Notes: generated from the letters alone by a model not told the origin. A stretch of 64,000 bases of DNA from Lachnospiraceae bacterium UBA7202 (GCA_002490705.1 DKUO01000037.1:1-64000); one strand, 5' to 3'; positions 16,745 through 25,064 are shown, counted from the first letter of the stretch. Numbers and translations are program-made.

Positions 16745-17467
16745 ATGATTAAGGTGAAAAACTTACATAAAAAATTTGATGATCTGGAAGTGCTGAGTGG
16801 GATCGACGAGCATATCACGCAGGGTGAGGTGGTTGTTGTGATCGGGCCGTCCGGCTCCGGGAAGAGTACCTTTTTAAGATGCCTGAACCTGTTGGAGAAA
16901 GCCACCGAGGGAGAAATCTACGTGGACGACGAGCTGATCACAGCCCCCAAGGTGAATGTGAACCGGGTGCGCCAGAAGATGGGTATGGTGTTCCAGCAGT
17001 TTAATCTGTTTCCGCATCTGACGATTATGGAAAACATTACCCTTGCGCCGGTGCTCCTCAAGAAAATGACGAAAGAGGAGGCCATAAAGCGGGGGCAGGA
17101 GCTTTTGGAGCGGGTTAATCTGGGAGAGAAAGCGAACGCTTATCCGGCGCAGCTCTCCGGCGGACAAAAGCAGAGGGTGGCGATTGCGAGAGCGCTTGCC
17201 ATGGACCCGGAGATCATGCTTTTCGATGAACCGACGTCGGCTTTGGACCCGGAAATGGTGGGCGAGGTGCTGGATGTGATGAAGGATCTGGCAAAATCAG
17301 GCATGACCATGGTAATCGTCACCCATGAGATGGGATTTGCAAGAGAGGTGGCTTCCCGCGTGCTTTTCATAGACCAGGGGGTGGTGATGGAGAGCGGGAC
17401 GCCGGAAGAAATTTTCAATCATCCGCAGAATGAGCGGACGAAAAATTTCCTGAGTAAGGTGCTTTAG
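16745..17467 (+). CDS. Polar amino-acid ABC ATPase (GlnQ/HisP family)
   Basis: A 240-residue ATPase. Walker A GPSGSGKSTFLR near residue 34, Q loop MVFQQFNLFPHLTIMENI, signature LSGGQKQRVAIARALAMDP, Walker B IMLFDEPTSALDPEMVGEV, switch region VTHEMGFAREVASRV. The EPTSALDPE and VTHEMGFA motifs are typical of the polar amino-acid importers. It lies 29 bases after the permease. After its stop comes a compact three-way RNA fold (17468-17521), then the binding protein. Confidence 0.94.
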   Translation: MIKVKNLHKKFDDLEVLSGIDEHITQGEVVVVIGPSGSGKSTFLRCLNLLEKATEGEIYVDDELITAPKVNVNRVRQKMGMVFQQFNLFPHLTIMENITLAPVLLKKMTKEEAIKRGQELLERVNLGEKANAYPAQLSGGQKQRVAIARALAMDPEIMLFDEPTSALDPEMVGEVLDVMKDLAKSGMTMVIVTHEMGFAREVASRVLFIDQGVVMESGTPEEIFNHPQNERTKNFLSKVL

Positions 17468-17521
17468 CCTGCAAACGTCCGATAGAATTGGACAGGAAGC
17501 GCGAAAGCGCGGGCTTGCGGG
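17468..17521 (+). promoter_or_regulatory. Intercistronic three-way-junction RNA fold
   Basis: Closing stem CCTGCAA (17468-17474) with TTGCGGG (17515-17521, one G-U). Inside are hairpin GTCCGA/TTGGAC and hairpin GCGC-GAAA-GCGC with a GNRA-type loop. It starts directly after the ATPase stop and ends 43 bases before the binding-protein start. It may protect the downstream mRNA so the binding protein is made in excess. Confidence 0.5.
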
Positions 17522-17564
17522 TATCTATAAAGTCATAAGTAAAAGCAACGAGGAGGAGAAAATT

Positions 17565-18338
17565 ATGAAAAAAACAAACAAGTTACTGGCAATGGCTGCC
17601 GTCATGGCTTTGACGGTATGCACTCTTACCGCTTGCGGCGGCGGTTCTGCAAAGGGAGACACACTCACCTTCGGAACAAACCCGGAGTTCCCACCCTTTG
17701 AATATGTCACGTCAAACGGTGTGATCGGCGAGTTCGACGGTATCGACATGGCAATTGCAAAGCAGATTGCAGATGAGAACGGCATGACGGTTGCCATGGA
17801 AAGCATGGAGTTTGACTCTCTTCTGGTGGCGCTCCAGAACGGACAGATTGACGCGGTGATTGCAGGTATGACGGCCACCGATGAGAGGCGCGAGACAGTG
17901 GACTTTTCCACACCTTATTACACAGCTACGCAGGTGATGATCGTGAAGGAGGATTCCGATATCGCGACGGCTGCCGATATGGCGGATAAAAAGATCTGCG
18001 TGGTGCAGGGCTACACCGGCGAGGTGTGCGTGCAGGATATGGGTTATGCCTACGAAGCGTTTAAGAAGGGTACAGAGGCTGTCATGGAGCTTGCCAACGG
18101 GAAATGTGACGTAGTCGTGATCGACTCCGCAACGGCGCAGAAGTATGTGAGCGACAACGAGGGGTTAAAGATCGTGGAGGACCCCAGCGCATTTGAGTCC
18201 GAGGAATATGCGATTGCAGTGCAGAAGGGCAACACGGAATTGCTTGACAAAATCAACAAGTCCATTGAGAAAATGCTTGCGGACGGTACGATCAACGAGC
18301 TGGCTGTGAAGTACACCGAGGAAGCGACCGCGGAATAA
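17565..18338 (+). CDS. Amino-acid ABC substrate-binding lipoprotein
   Basis: A 257-residue lipoprotein, lipobox LTAC with Cys24, then the usual family-3 solute-binding fold in normal lobe order. N-lobe: LTFGTNPEFPPFEYV, IGEFDGIDMAIAKQIA, MEFDSLLVALQNGQIDAVIAGMTATDERRETVDFS (the Arg in DERRE contacts the ligand carboxylate). Then C-lobe (ICVVQGYTGEV, VVVIDSATAQKYV, EYAIAVQKGN). It has its own strong ribosome site (GAGGAGG) behind the RNA fold and is followed by a terminator. It feeds the permease and ATPase upstream. The ligand is a polar amino acid; arginine is a guess from the ArgR-like box. Confidence 0.93.
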   Translation: MKKTNKLLAMAAVMALTVCTLTACGGGSAKGDTLTFGTNPEFPPFEYVTSNGVIGEFDGIDMAIAKQIADENGMTVAMESMEFDSLLVALQNGQIDAVIAGMTATDERRETVDFSTPYYTATQVMIVKEDSDIATAADMADKKICVVQGYTGEVCVQDMGYAYEAFKKGTEAVMELANGKCDVVVIDSATAQKYVSDNEGLKIVEDPSAFESEEYAIAVQKGNTELLDKINKSIEKMLADGTINELAVKYTEEATAE

Positions 18339-18373
18339 GCGGCAGAAGAATAAGAGACAGCAGAAGAAACGAA

Positions 18374-18403
18374 ATGCCCTGCCATCCGGCGGGGCATTTT
18401 TTT
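18374..18403 (+). terminator. Terminator of the first amino-acid ABC operon
   Basis: ATGCCCTGCC pairs with GGCGGGGCAT around ATCC and is followed by seven T. It lies 36 bases after the binding-protein stop and just before the converging minus-strand carboxypeptidase gene. Confidence 0.88.
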
Positions 18404-18412
18404 GAAGAGATT

Positions 18413-19630
18413 TCAGTTGGCCATAGCGGAAAGCATTTTTTCTGTTGGTGAGGGAACATAGCTGTTATAAATTTCCACATGGTCATAGATGCACCGCCAG
18501 CCGCTGTGGGCGCCTGTGGTGACGCAGATATAGGTGGTGCCGTGGACATTACCGTAGCTGACTGCGCAGTTCTTGGACTGCACCACATATCCCGTCTTGC
18601 CGCACAATACCTCGCCGCCCATATCTTTGTCCTCGATTTTTCGTAAGAACCAGTTGGAGATCGGAATGCCGTCCGGGTGTTCCTCGGTGGGCGCGGTGGT
18701 ATAGGTGTGGGCGGACAACACGTCCCGGCACAGGTCATTGCGCATGGCCGCTTTCATAATGACAGCCATGTCATAAACGGTACAGTAGTGGTTGTCGTCA
18801 TAAAGGCCGACACAATTGGTAAAGTGGGCGCTGTCAGAAATTCCCAGCTCTTTCAGTTTCTCGTTCATCAGTTTTACAAATGCTTCGTGGGAACCGGCAA
18901 CGTAGGTTGCAAGCCCTACGGCGGCGTCCCCGCCGGAAGGCAGTACCGTTCCGTAAAACAGGTCGCGCACGGGCACTTCTTCCCCATCCAAAAACCCGAC
19001 GGAGCTGCAGTCGTTTACATAGGCATAATCCGTGATTTCCAAAGTCATGGTGAAGGTGTCGTCAAGATCCTCTTCCGAAATCTGCTCTGCCGCCACAAGC
19101 ACCGTCAGCACTTTCGTCATGGAGGCGGGATAGATTCGTTCTTTTGCGTTTTTGGAAGCCACAATGACGTTTGCGTTTTCATCCACCAGAATGGCGTTCG
19201 TACTGTTCACCTCCGCGCTGGTTATGGCGACGGTATCTTCTGTGGATGCAAACTGATAGACTGGCGGCTCTTCCTCCGATTCGGCGGAGTCTGTTTCTTC
19301 CGCAGAATCTGTGATTCCGGCGTCTTCTTTTGCTTCTCTCAATATTTCCTCTATGTTGTCCAGGAGCTGTTCGTCAGTCGTGGATATGGTTTCCGTTGGC
19401 TGGATCTCCAGCGCCGGTTTCTCTGCCTTTGGCTTTTTGCCGGCCTTTATGGCGAAAGTGATGGCAATTACCAGCACTGCGGCGATACCGAGGCACAGAC
19501 ACCTTTTTATCATGCGCTGGCGGCGTAAGCGCCGCTGCCGCTCGAGCCGCATACGCCGTCTTCGCTCACAGCGGGCGAGAAACTCTCTGTCGTCTTCCTG
19601 TTCATCGTCAAAGTATGGTTCCATAGTCAC
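18413..19630 (-). CDS. D-alanyl-D-alanine carboxypeptidase (PBP5/DacF type)
   Basis: Trims the terminal D-Ala of peptidoglycan stem peptides outside the cell. The 405-residue protein has a very basic cytoplasmic start (about 14 Arg in residues 20-43), one membrane anchor (44-62), an acidic Ser/Glu linker (95-125), then the peptidase S11 domain. Active-site Ser170 is in SMTK (170-173); the second motif reads SGG (232-234) where E. coli PBP5 has SGN; the third is KTG (345-347). There is no clear C-terminal amphipathic tail, so the N-terminal anchor probably holds it. It lies 6 bases after the exported coiled-coil gene, in one minus-strand operon. Confidence 0.9.
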   Translation of the reverse strand: MTMEPYFDDEQEDDREFLARCERRRRMRLERQRRLRRQRMIKRCLCLGIAAVLVIAITFAIKAGKKPKAEKPALEIQPTETISTTDEQLLDNIEEILREAKEDAGITDSAEETDSAESEEEPPVYQFASTEDTVAITSAEVNSTNAILVDENANVIVASKNAKERIYPASMTKVLTVLVAAEQISEEDLDDTFTMTLEITDYAYVNDCSSVGFLDGEEVPVRDLFYGTVLPSGGDAAVGLATYVAGSHEAFVKLMNEKLKELGISDSAHFTNCVGLYDDNHYCTVYDMAVIMKAAMRNDLCRDVLSAHTYTTAPTEEHPDGIPISNWFLRKIEDKDMGGEVLCGKTGYVVQSKNCAVSYGNVHGTTYICVTTGAHSGWRCIYDHVEIYNSYVPSPTEKMLSAMAN

Positions 19631-19636
19631 TCCGTG

Positions 19637-21187
19637 TTATCCCTGCGTCCAGTAGTTCATATCCGGGTACAGGGTTTCCCTTTCATCAATATCAGACAAG
19701 ATATGGGTTTTTACCGGTTTGCCCATCTCATAATAGATCAATTGGATTTCGCCGTCCGGCTTACAGTCTGTGACAAGGAATCTGGTGCATACGTATTCGC
19801 CGTTTACGATCTCATAGATATCGATACATTCATGGCTTACGCCTGTCCGCCAGCGGTTGATAATTCTCTGCCGGTCAAATTGCAGCCAAAATACCTGCGC
19901 CGGAAAAGAAGAAAAACGTTCAAACTGTCCGGCCGTATCATTCCAGACCAGAGCCCGGTAATTGCCCCAGCTGCCCCCGCTGCCGCCGGAACCGCCTTCG
20001 TGAATCAACAGATCCGGTTTTTCGTCAAAATTAAAGTCAACCGGCTCCAAATGATACCCGGTATTTATGCCGATACTGTGCATTTCACTGTCTGTATAGG
20101 GAATCCTGAGAAGGCGCAAAGGAACGGTTTTTCCCCGCCAACTGCCTTCTGTAATGATATAATAGTTGCAGGGATCGTCTTTGTAGGTAGGGGGAGAAAA
20201 GTCCGGTTCACCGATTTCAAAGGTACAGCAGATCAGACCTTCGACCTGCTCCAGCCGGACAAACCATAAATATCCTTTTTCATGTGTCAGGGCTTCCTCT
20301 ATCATTTCCGTATATTCTGCCCCGGCCAGGGTACAAAGGGCAGCGTGCATCTTTTGTATATAGGCTTCTGCGTCGGCGGGAGGCTCATCCTGATCCGGAA
20401 AGAAAGTCATACTGACATGAGCGCCGTCTGTTCCGGCAGTTTTTCCCCAATGCGTCCGTAAGGCTTCGGCCGTCTTTTGTACATCCAGATTCCATGTAGA
20501 GACACGCACCTGTACCCGGGAGCTTTCGCAGTCCGGCAGATGATTTTCCAGTTCGGCACAGTCCGAAGGACAGTTCAGATCAAAAATATGAATCATACGG
20601 TTGAAGACATGCAGATTTTCGATTTTTGCAGATTCGTCTGCGCAGAACATGGCCTCCGGCACATCTGCGCCGTCCATCAGAGAAAACGCGCCGTCCACGA
20701 GGTGGCCGTCTCCGTCAAAACTGCCGCAAAAAGGATTTTCTTTTGTGCCCAGACAAAATTCCTGATAGGGGGTCAGGCATATATCGTCCCGCAGCCGGTA
20801 GGAAGCCGACGCGGCAGGCACGCCAGGTTCGATTTCCATATCTCCCTCGATGTATATGCACAATTCCCACAGCTGATCTTTTGTATCAATCAAATAGGTG
20901 CCATTCTTTTTCAAAAAGCCCCGCTCCGTGTCTACTTCTTCTATGGAGGCGGCTTCGGTAAGCCGAGTCTGCAAATCTGTTACTTCCCTTGTCTGTTCTC
21001 TGACAGCCTGTTCCTTGTCTGCAAGGGCGGAGGACAACGCCTCGTTTTCAGCCGATAACTCGCGGCTTTGATTGGCAAGCAGGCCGCATTGGATGGTCAA
21101 AAACAGGAGCAGGCATAATGCTGATAACGATAACAGTGTGGATTTATTTGGCGGGTTTATTTTGGAATTTTTATCTTTCATATCCAT
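19637..21187 (-). CDS. Membrane-anchored coiled-coil protein, unknown
   Basis: A 516-residue protein of unknown function. A short cytoplasmic part and one membrane segment (about 17-36) precede a coiled coil (38-78, heptad-like ELSAENEALSSALADKEQAV). Next is a domain with GSFDGDGHLVDG, a GLUG/pectate-lyase-like beta turn pattern. A long C-terminal region contains VDFNFDEKPDLLIHEGG and repeated Gly-Ser, as in FG-GAP/XAC2610-like folds, then a Trp/Tyr-rich beta domain. It is placed outside the cell by the single anchor. The stop lies 6 bases before the carboxypeptidase start, so a role in envelope upkeep is likely but unproven. ATG 21187 or 21181 could be the start. Confidence 0.75.
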   Translation of the reverse strand: MDMKDKNSKINPPNKSTLLSLSALCLLLFLTIQCGLLANQSRELSAENEALSSALADKEQAVREQTREVTDLQTRLTEAASIEEVDTERGFLKKNGTYLIDTKDQLWELCIYIEGDMEIEPGVPAASASYRLRDDICLTPYQEFCLGTKENPFCGSFDGDGHLVDGAFSLMDGADVPEAMFCADESAKIENLHVFNRMIHIFDLNCPSDCAELENHLPDCESSRVQVRVSTWNLDVQKTAEALRTHWGKTAGTDGAHVSMTFFPDQDEPPADAEAYIQKMHAALCTLAGAEYTEMIEEALTHEKGYLWFVRLEQVEGLICCTFEIGEPDFSPPTYKDDPCNYYIITEGSWRGKTVPLRLLRIPYTDSEMHSIGINTGYHLEPVDFNFDEKPDLLIHEGGSGGSGGSWGNYRALVWNDTAGQFERFSSFPAQVFWLQFDRQRIINRWRTGVSHECIDIYEIVNGEYVCTRFLVTDCKPDGEIQLIYYEMGKPVKTHILSDIDERETLYPDMNYWTQG

Positions 21188-21241
21188 GATCCTCGTTTAC
21201 AGATTTATTTTACCATTTTGGAACGCGAAAGTATATAGCGG

Positions 21242-21271
21242 TTGACGCAGTATGCTTTCTCGTAGTAGTAT
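21242..21271 (+). promoter_or_regulatory. Promoter of the sstT operon
   Basis: TTGACG (21242-21247), 18-base spacer, TAGTAT (21266-21271). The leader to the start codon at 21344 contains a small hairpin ACAGC-TTGG-GCTGT. Confidence 0.4.
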
Positions 21272-21343
21272 AGTAAAGTAACTGACAGCTTGGGCTGTAC
21301 ATAATTGTCATCGTAATAAACGATTTTGACATGGAGGTAACTT

Positions 21344-22567
21344 ATGAAAAATGTGTGGGAAAAATGGACGGGAATCAGTCTTGTCAAAAGAATTGTGGTA
21401 GGGCTGATTATCGGTGTGATTTTGGCGCTTGTAGCGCCGAAGGCTTCCGGAATCGGCGTGCTCGGTGATGTGTTTGTCGGGGCTCTTAAGGGAATTGCTC
21501 CGCTTCTGGTGTTCTTCTTAGTAATGAGCGCGCTCTGCAATGCGGGAAAATCGCACGGCGGCGTGATCAGAACCGTTATTATTCTGTACATGTTCAGTAC
21601 GGTGCTGGCGGCAGTGATTGCGGTATTTGCCAGCATGATCTTTCCGGTGCAGATGGTACTCACGGACGCGGCGGCAGATGCGGCGGCGCCGGACGGTATT
21701 GTGGCGGTGTTAAGCACCCTGCTTATGAATGTGGTGCAGAATCCCGTGTCCTCTCTGGTGGATGCAAATTATGTGGGTATTCTGGCATGGGCGGTGCTTC
21801 TGGGCGTGGCTTTCCGCGGCGCGGGGGAAGCGACCAAGAAATCTCTCGGCGATATATCCACGGCAATCTCCAAGGTGGTTGTGGTGATTATTAACCTTGC
21901 GCCTTTCGGTGTGCTGGGACTGGTTTATACCAGTGTGACGACCAGTGGTATGGAGGCTTTTACCGTATACGGAAAGCTGCTGATTTTACTGGTAGGCTGT
22001 ATGCTCTTTATCTACTTTGTGACCAATCCGATTCTGGTGTACTGGTGTATTCGTAAGAATCCCTATCCGCTGATTTTCAAGTGCTTAAAGGAGAGCGCAA
22101 TCACGGCCTTCTTTACCAGAAGCTCGGCGGCGAACATTCCCGTCAATATGAGGATCTGTGAGGAAATGGGACTGGATAAGGATACCTATTCCGTTACGAT
22201 CCCCCTTGGCGCGACGATCAACATGGACGGTGCGGCAATCACGATCACGGTCATGACGATGGCGACCGCTTTCACGATGGGAATCAACGTGGACATTCCC
22301 ACGGCCATTGTCTTAAGTCTTTTGGCGGCGCTCTCAGCGTGCGGTGCGTCCGGCGTGGCGGGAGGTTCTCTGTTGTTGATTCCGCTTGCCTGCTCCCTGT
22401 TTGGTATCCCGGATTCCGTGTCCATGCAGGTGGTAGCGGTGGGCTTTATCATCGGTGTGATTCAGGATTCCGTGGAGACGGCGCTTAATTCTTCTTCCGA
22501 TCTTCTGTTGTCTGCTTCCGCGGAATTCAGGCAGTGGAGATTAGAGGGGAAGGAAATTAAATTTTAA
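21344..22567 (+). CDS. sstT: Serine/threonine:Na+ symporter
   Basis: A 407-residue DAACS-family carrier close to SstT in length and pattern. It opens with SLVKRIVVGLIIGVILAL and KGIAPLLVFFLVMSAL. The substrate/ion motifs are in the second half: the Ser-rich hairpin TRSSAANIPVN, then LGATINMDGAAITITV, and the re-entrant loop near GASGVAGGSLLLIPLA. About eight membrane helices are visible. SstT takes up serine and threonine with Na+. It is the first gene of an uptake operon with a second, ABC-type system starting 27 bases after its stop, so the cell appears to pair a fast secondary carrier with a high-affinity pump, perhaps for the same amino acids. Confidence 0.92.
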   Translation: MKNVWEKWTGISLVKRIVVGLIIGVILALVAPKASGIGVLGDVFVGALKGIAPLLVFFLVMSALCNAGKSHGGVIRTVIILYMFSTVLAAVIAVFASMIFPVQMVLTDAAADAAAPDGIVAVLSTLLMNVVQNPVSSLVDANYVGILAWAVLLGVAFRGAGEATKKSLGDISTAISKVVVVIINLAPFGVLGLVYTSVTTSGMEAFTVYGKLLILLVGCMLFIYFVTNPILVYWCIRKNPYPLIFKCLKESAITAFFTRSSAANIPVNMRICEEMGLDKDTYSVTIPLGATINMDGAAITITVMTMATAFTMGINVDIPTAIVLSLLAALSACGASGVAGGSLLLIPLACSLFGIPDSVSMQVVAVGFIIGVIQDSVETALNSSSDLLLSASAEFRQWRLEGKEIKF

Positions 22568-22594
22568 CAAAAATATAGAAGTGTGGAGGAATAT

Positions 22595-23398
22595 ATGATG
22601 AAAAAGAAAATGGCAGTATTATTGGCAGCGTCCATGGTGATCTGTGGGGCTCTTACAGGATGCGGAGCGAAGGGCGCAGACGCATCTGCGAACAAGGATA
22701 TGGTGTATGCGGTGGAGACTGGTTCTGCGGGAGAGGCCGTTGCACAGGAGAAAGGCTTTCAGACAAATGCGGTGGCTTCTCAGGCGGATGCGCTGATGGA
22801 GGTGGCTTCCGGCACATCGGATGCGGCGATCATCGACCTTCTGATGGCGGGCGCTATGATCGGTGAGGGCACCAGCTACCCGAATCTGGTGCACACGGAT
22901 GAGCTGACGACCGAAGAGTACGGCGTTGGCTGTCGCAAGGGTTCCGATCTGGCATCCTTCATTAATTCGGTGTTTGCGGAGAGCTATGCGGATGGTTCCA
23001 TGAAGGAGATTGCGGAGACTTACGGTGTGCAGGAGGCGCTTGTGGAGCAGAAGGCAGTGGAGTTTACCGCTTCCGCTTCCGACAGCGATGTGGCTTATAT
23101 TCAGGGAAAGGGCACGCTGATTGTGGGTATTACCGAGTTTGAGCCTATGGATTATAAGGATGCTTCCGGCGAGTGGATCGGTTTTGACGCCGATATGGCC
23201 CGTGTGGTAGCGGATAAGCTCGGTGTGGAGGCCCAGTTTGTCGTGATTGATTGGGACAACAAGATCATGGAGCTGGATTCCAAAAACATTGATGTAGTTT
23301 GGAACGGCATGACATTGACCGATGAAGTGACAAGCGCCATGGAGTGTACCGGTGCGTACTGCAATAACGCGCAGGTGGTTGTAGTACCTGCAAAGTAA
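22595..23398 (+). CDS. ABC substrate-binding lipoprotein with swapped lobes
   Basis: A 267-residue lipoprotein (ATG 22595 after GGAGGA; lipobox LTGC). The fold parts are in reverse of the normal order. Directly after the signal comes what is normally the second lobe: DMVYAVETGSAGEAVAQ, SQADALMEVASGTSDAAIID, EEYGVGCRKGSDL, ADGSMKEIAETYGVQ. After a Ser/Asp/Ala linker (about 155-170) comes what is normally the mature N-terminus: VAYIQGKGTLIVGITEFEP, WIGFDADMARVVADKLG, DWDNKIMELDSKNIDVVWNG, ending at the hinge strand VVVVPAK. Both lobes look complete, so it reads as a circular permutation, perhaps from tandem duplication and trimming. Gene order supports an active role with the permease and ATPase that follow. 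Ligand unknown, likely a polar amino acid. Confidence 0.88.
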   Translation: MMKKKMAVLLAASMVICGALTGCGAKGADASANKDMVYAVETGSAGEAVAQEKGFQTNAVASQADALMEVASGTSDAAIIDLLMAGAMIGEGTSYPNLVHTDELTTEEYGVGCRKGSDLASFINSVFAESYADGSMKEIAETYGVQEALVEQKAVEFTASASDSDVAYIQGKGTLIVGITEFEPMDYKDASGEWIGFDADMARVVADKLGVEAQFVVIDWDNKIMELDSKNIDVVWNGMTLTDEVTSAMECTGAYCNNAQVVVVPAK

Positions 23399-23410
23399 GG
23401 TTATATGGGC

Positions 23411-23443
23411 TGCCGGTGCGGTAAAGCGAAAGCCGTTCCGGCA
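23411..23443 (+). promoter_or_regulatory. Hairpin between binding protein and permease
   Basis: TGCCGG (23411-23416) pairs with CCGGCA (23438-23443) and an inner GCGGT/GCCGT-like pairing is possible. It ends immediately before the permease ribosome site (GGAGG at 23445-23449) and could lower translation or slow mRNA decay behind the binding protein. Confidence 0.45.
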
Positions 23444-23454
23444 TGGAGGTAGTT

Positions 23455-24111
23455 ATGTTTTACAGTGTCACACAGGCGTTGTTGGATGGTCTTTGGACCA
23501 CCTTTCAAATATTTATATTTACCCTGCTTTTTTCCCTGCCATTGGGATTGATTCTCGCCTTCGGTGAGATCAGCAGATGGAAAGCGCTGCGGGGACTGAT
23601 ACAGACGCTGGTATGGATCATACGCGGCACGCCGTTGATGTTACAGTTGATTATCATTTTTTACGGCCCGGGGCTGTGGCTCGGACATAACATCTGGAGC
23701 GGCAGCGAGGCCGGCCGGATCACCGCCACGGTGGTGGCTTTCAGCATCAACTATGCTTGCTATTTTTCCGTTATTTTCCGGGGCGGCATCGAGGGCGTTC
23801 CCGTGGGACAGAGAGAGGCGGGTGAGGTGCTTGGCATGACCAAGAGCCAGATCTTTTTTAAGGTCACGCTTTTACAGATGGTCAAACGGGTGGTGCCGCC
23901 CATGTCCAATGAAATCATCACGCTGGTAAAGGATACGTCTCTGGCGCGCATTATCGCGGCCTATGAGCTGACCTTTGCGGGATATTCCTTTATGAAGAGC
24001 GACGGCCTGACCTGGCCGCTCTTCTACACAGGCGTATTCTATCTGGTGTTTGTAGGCATTTTGACATTGTTATTCAATTATATTGAGCGCAGATTGGACT
24101 ATTTTAGATAA
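23455..24111 (+). CDS. Amino-acid ABC permease (second system)
   Basis: A 218-residue inner-membrane protein; ATG 23455 is preferred to 23443 because GGAGG ends 5 bases before it. Family marks: RGTPLMLQLIIIFYG near residue 55, SINYACYFSVIFRGGIEGVPVGQREAGEVLGM as the EAA coupling loop, and NEIITLVKDTSLARII, all typical of polar amino-acid permeases. Membrane segments are near residues 10-35, 52-75, 85-110, 145-165 and 185-208. Its TAA stop is the first part of the large structured element that separates it from the ATPase gene. Confidence 0.92.
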   Translation: MFYSVTQALLDGLWTTFQIFIFTLLFSLPLGLILAFGEISRWKALRGLIQTLVWIIRGTPLMLQLIIIFYGPGLWLGHNIWSGSEAGRITATVVAFSINYACYFSVIFRGGIEGVPVGQREAGEVLGMTKSQIFFKVTLLQMVKRVVPPMSNEIITLVKDTSLARIIAAYELTFAGYSFMKSDGLTWPLFYTGVFYLVFVGILTLLFNYIERRLDYFR

Positions 24112-24270
24112 CAGTTCAACCAGACCAAAGTGGATCGGAAAATCGTGCTTGCACGAATTTGACGGTCCACTGATGGTCTGAGGGAACGCCCTTTTATAAG
24201 CAAAAGGAGCTGCAAAGCAGCGGAAAGCGCTGAAAGCGCGTTTTGCGAATGGGCGTGGGTTGAACTGTTA
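24109..24270 (+). repeat. 162-base highly folded intercistronic element
   Basis: Perfect 13-base outer repeats, TAACAGTTCAACC (24109-24121) and its complement (24258-24270), enclose everything. Inside, arm 1 (24121-24180) is CAGACCA/TGGTCTG, then AGTGGATCG/CGGTCCACT (one G-U), then TCGTGC/GCACGA. Arm 2 (about 24186-24255) is CGCCC/GGGCG, GCAAAA/TTTTGC, and two small hairpins, GCTGC-AAA-GCAGC and GCGC-TGAAA-GCGC. The left end overlaps the permease stop codon. Terminal inverted repeats flanked by TA would also fit a MITE. It has no coding capacity. Confidence 0.65.
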
Positions 24271-24287
24271 TTATAACGGAGGAAAAA

Positions 24288-25064
24288 ATGGCTGTTTTAG
24301 AAGTAAAGAATATCGGAAAACATTTCGGTTCTACAAAGGTGCTTGATGATGTGAGTTTTGATCTGGAAGAGGGAAATGCGCTGGCGATCATCGGCTCTTC
24401 CGGTTCGGGCAAGACCACGCTGCTGCGCTGTCTGAATTTTCTAGAAATGCCGGACCGCGGTTCCATTACGGTGCGGGGAGAAACCCTGTTTGACGCGGAC
24501 AGGCCGGTGAAGGGGCAGGAGAAGGACCTGCGCACGAAGAGACTTCATTTCGGCATGGTGTTTCAGGCGTTTCATCTGTTCCCGCAGTATACGGCGCTTG
24601 AGAATGTGACGCTGGCGGAGAAACTTTTGGCAAAGGAACGACCGGATTTTAAACAGAACCGCAAGCAGATTTTTGAGGAAATCGAGGCGCACGGAAAAGC
24701 GCTTTTGGAGCAGATGGGTCTGGCGGAGCGCATGGAGCACTATCCCCATCAGCTATCAGGGGGGCAGCAGCAGAGAGTGGCGATTGCAAGGGCATTGGCG
24801 CTGCAACCGGATATTCTGTGCTTTGACGAGCCTACCTCGGCACTGGACCCGGAGCTGACCGGAGAGGTGCTTAAGGTGATCAGGGGGCTGGCCGAACAGC
24901 GTACCACGATGATTATCGTGACCCATGAAATGGCCTTTGCCAGAGATGTGGCGGACCGGATTATTTTCATGGACGAGGGTGTGATTGTAGAGCAGGGCGA
25001 TCCCAGACAGGTGATCGACCATCCGAAGGAGGAGCGGACAAAGCAGTTTTTGACAAAATATTGA
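24288..25064 (+). CDS. Amino-acid ABC ATPase (second system)
   Basis: A 258-residue ATPase. Walker A GSSGSGKTTLLRCLNFLE near residue 32, Q loop MVFQAFHLFPQYTALENV, signature LSGGQQQRVAIARALALQPD, Walker B ILCFDEPTSALDPELTGEV, switch VTHEMAFARDVADRI. An insertion of about 20 residues (ERPDFKQNRKQIFEEIEAHG) before the helical domain makes it longer than the 240-residue ATPase of the first system; this variant is common among clostridial amino-acid importers. It starts 17 bases after the folded element with GGAGG just before the ATG and closes the operon. Confidence 0.94.
   Translation: MAVLEVKNIGKHFGSTKVLDDVSFDLEEGNALAIIGSSGSGKTTLLRCLNFLEMPDRGSITVRGETLFDADRPVKGQEKDLRTKRLHFGMVFQAFHLFPQYTALENVTLAEKLLAKERPDFKQNRKQIFEEIEAHGKALLEQMGLAERMEHYPHQLSGGQQQRVAIARALALQPDILCFDEPTSALDPELTGEVLKVIRGLAEQRTTMIIVTHEMAFARDVADRIIFMDEGVIVEQGDPRQVIDHPKEERTKQFLTKY

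Noticed and set aside
18677..19528. Plus-strand frame (283 codons) opposite the carboxypeptidase
   Set aside because: The SxxK, SGG and KTG motifs on the minus strand settle the coding strand.
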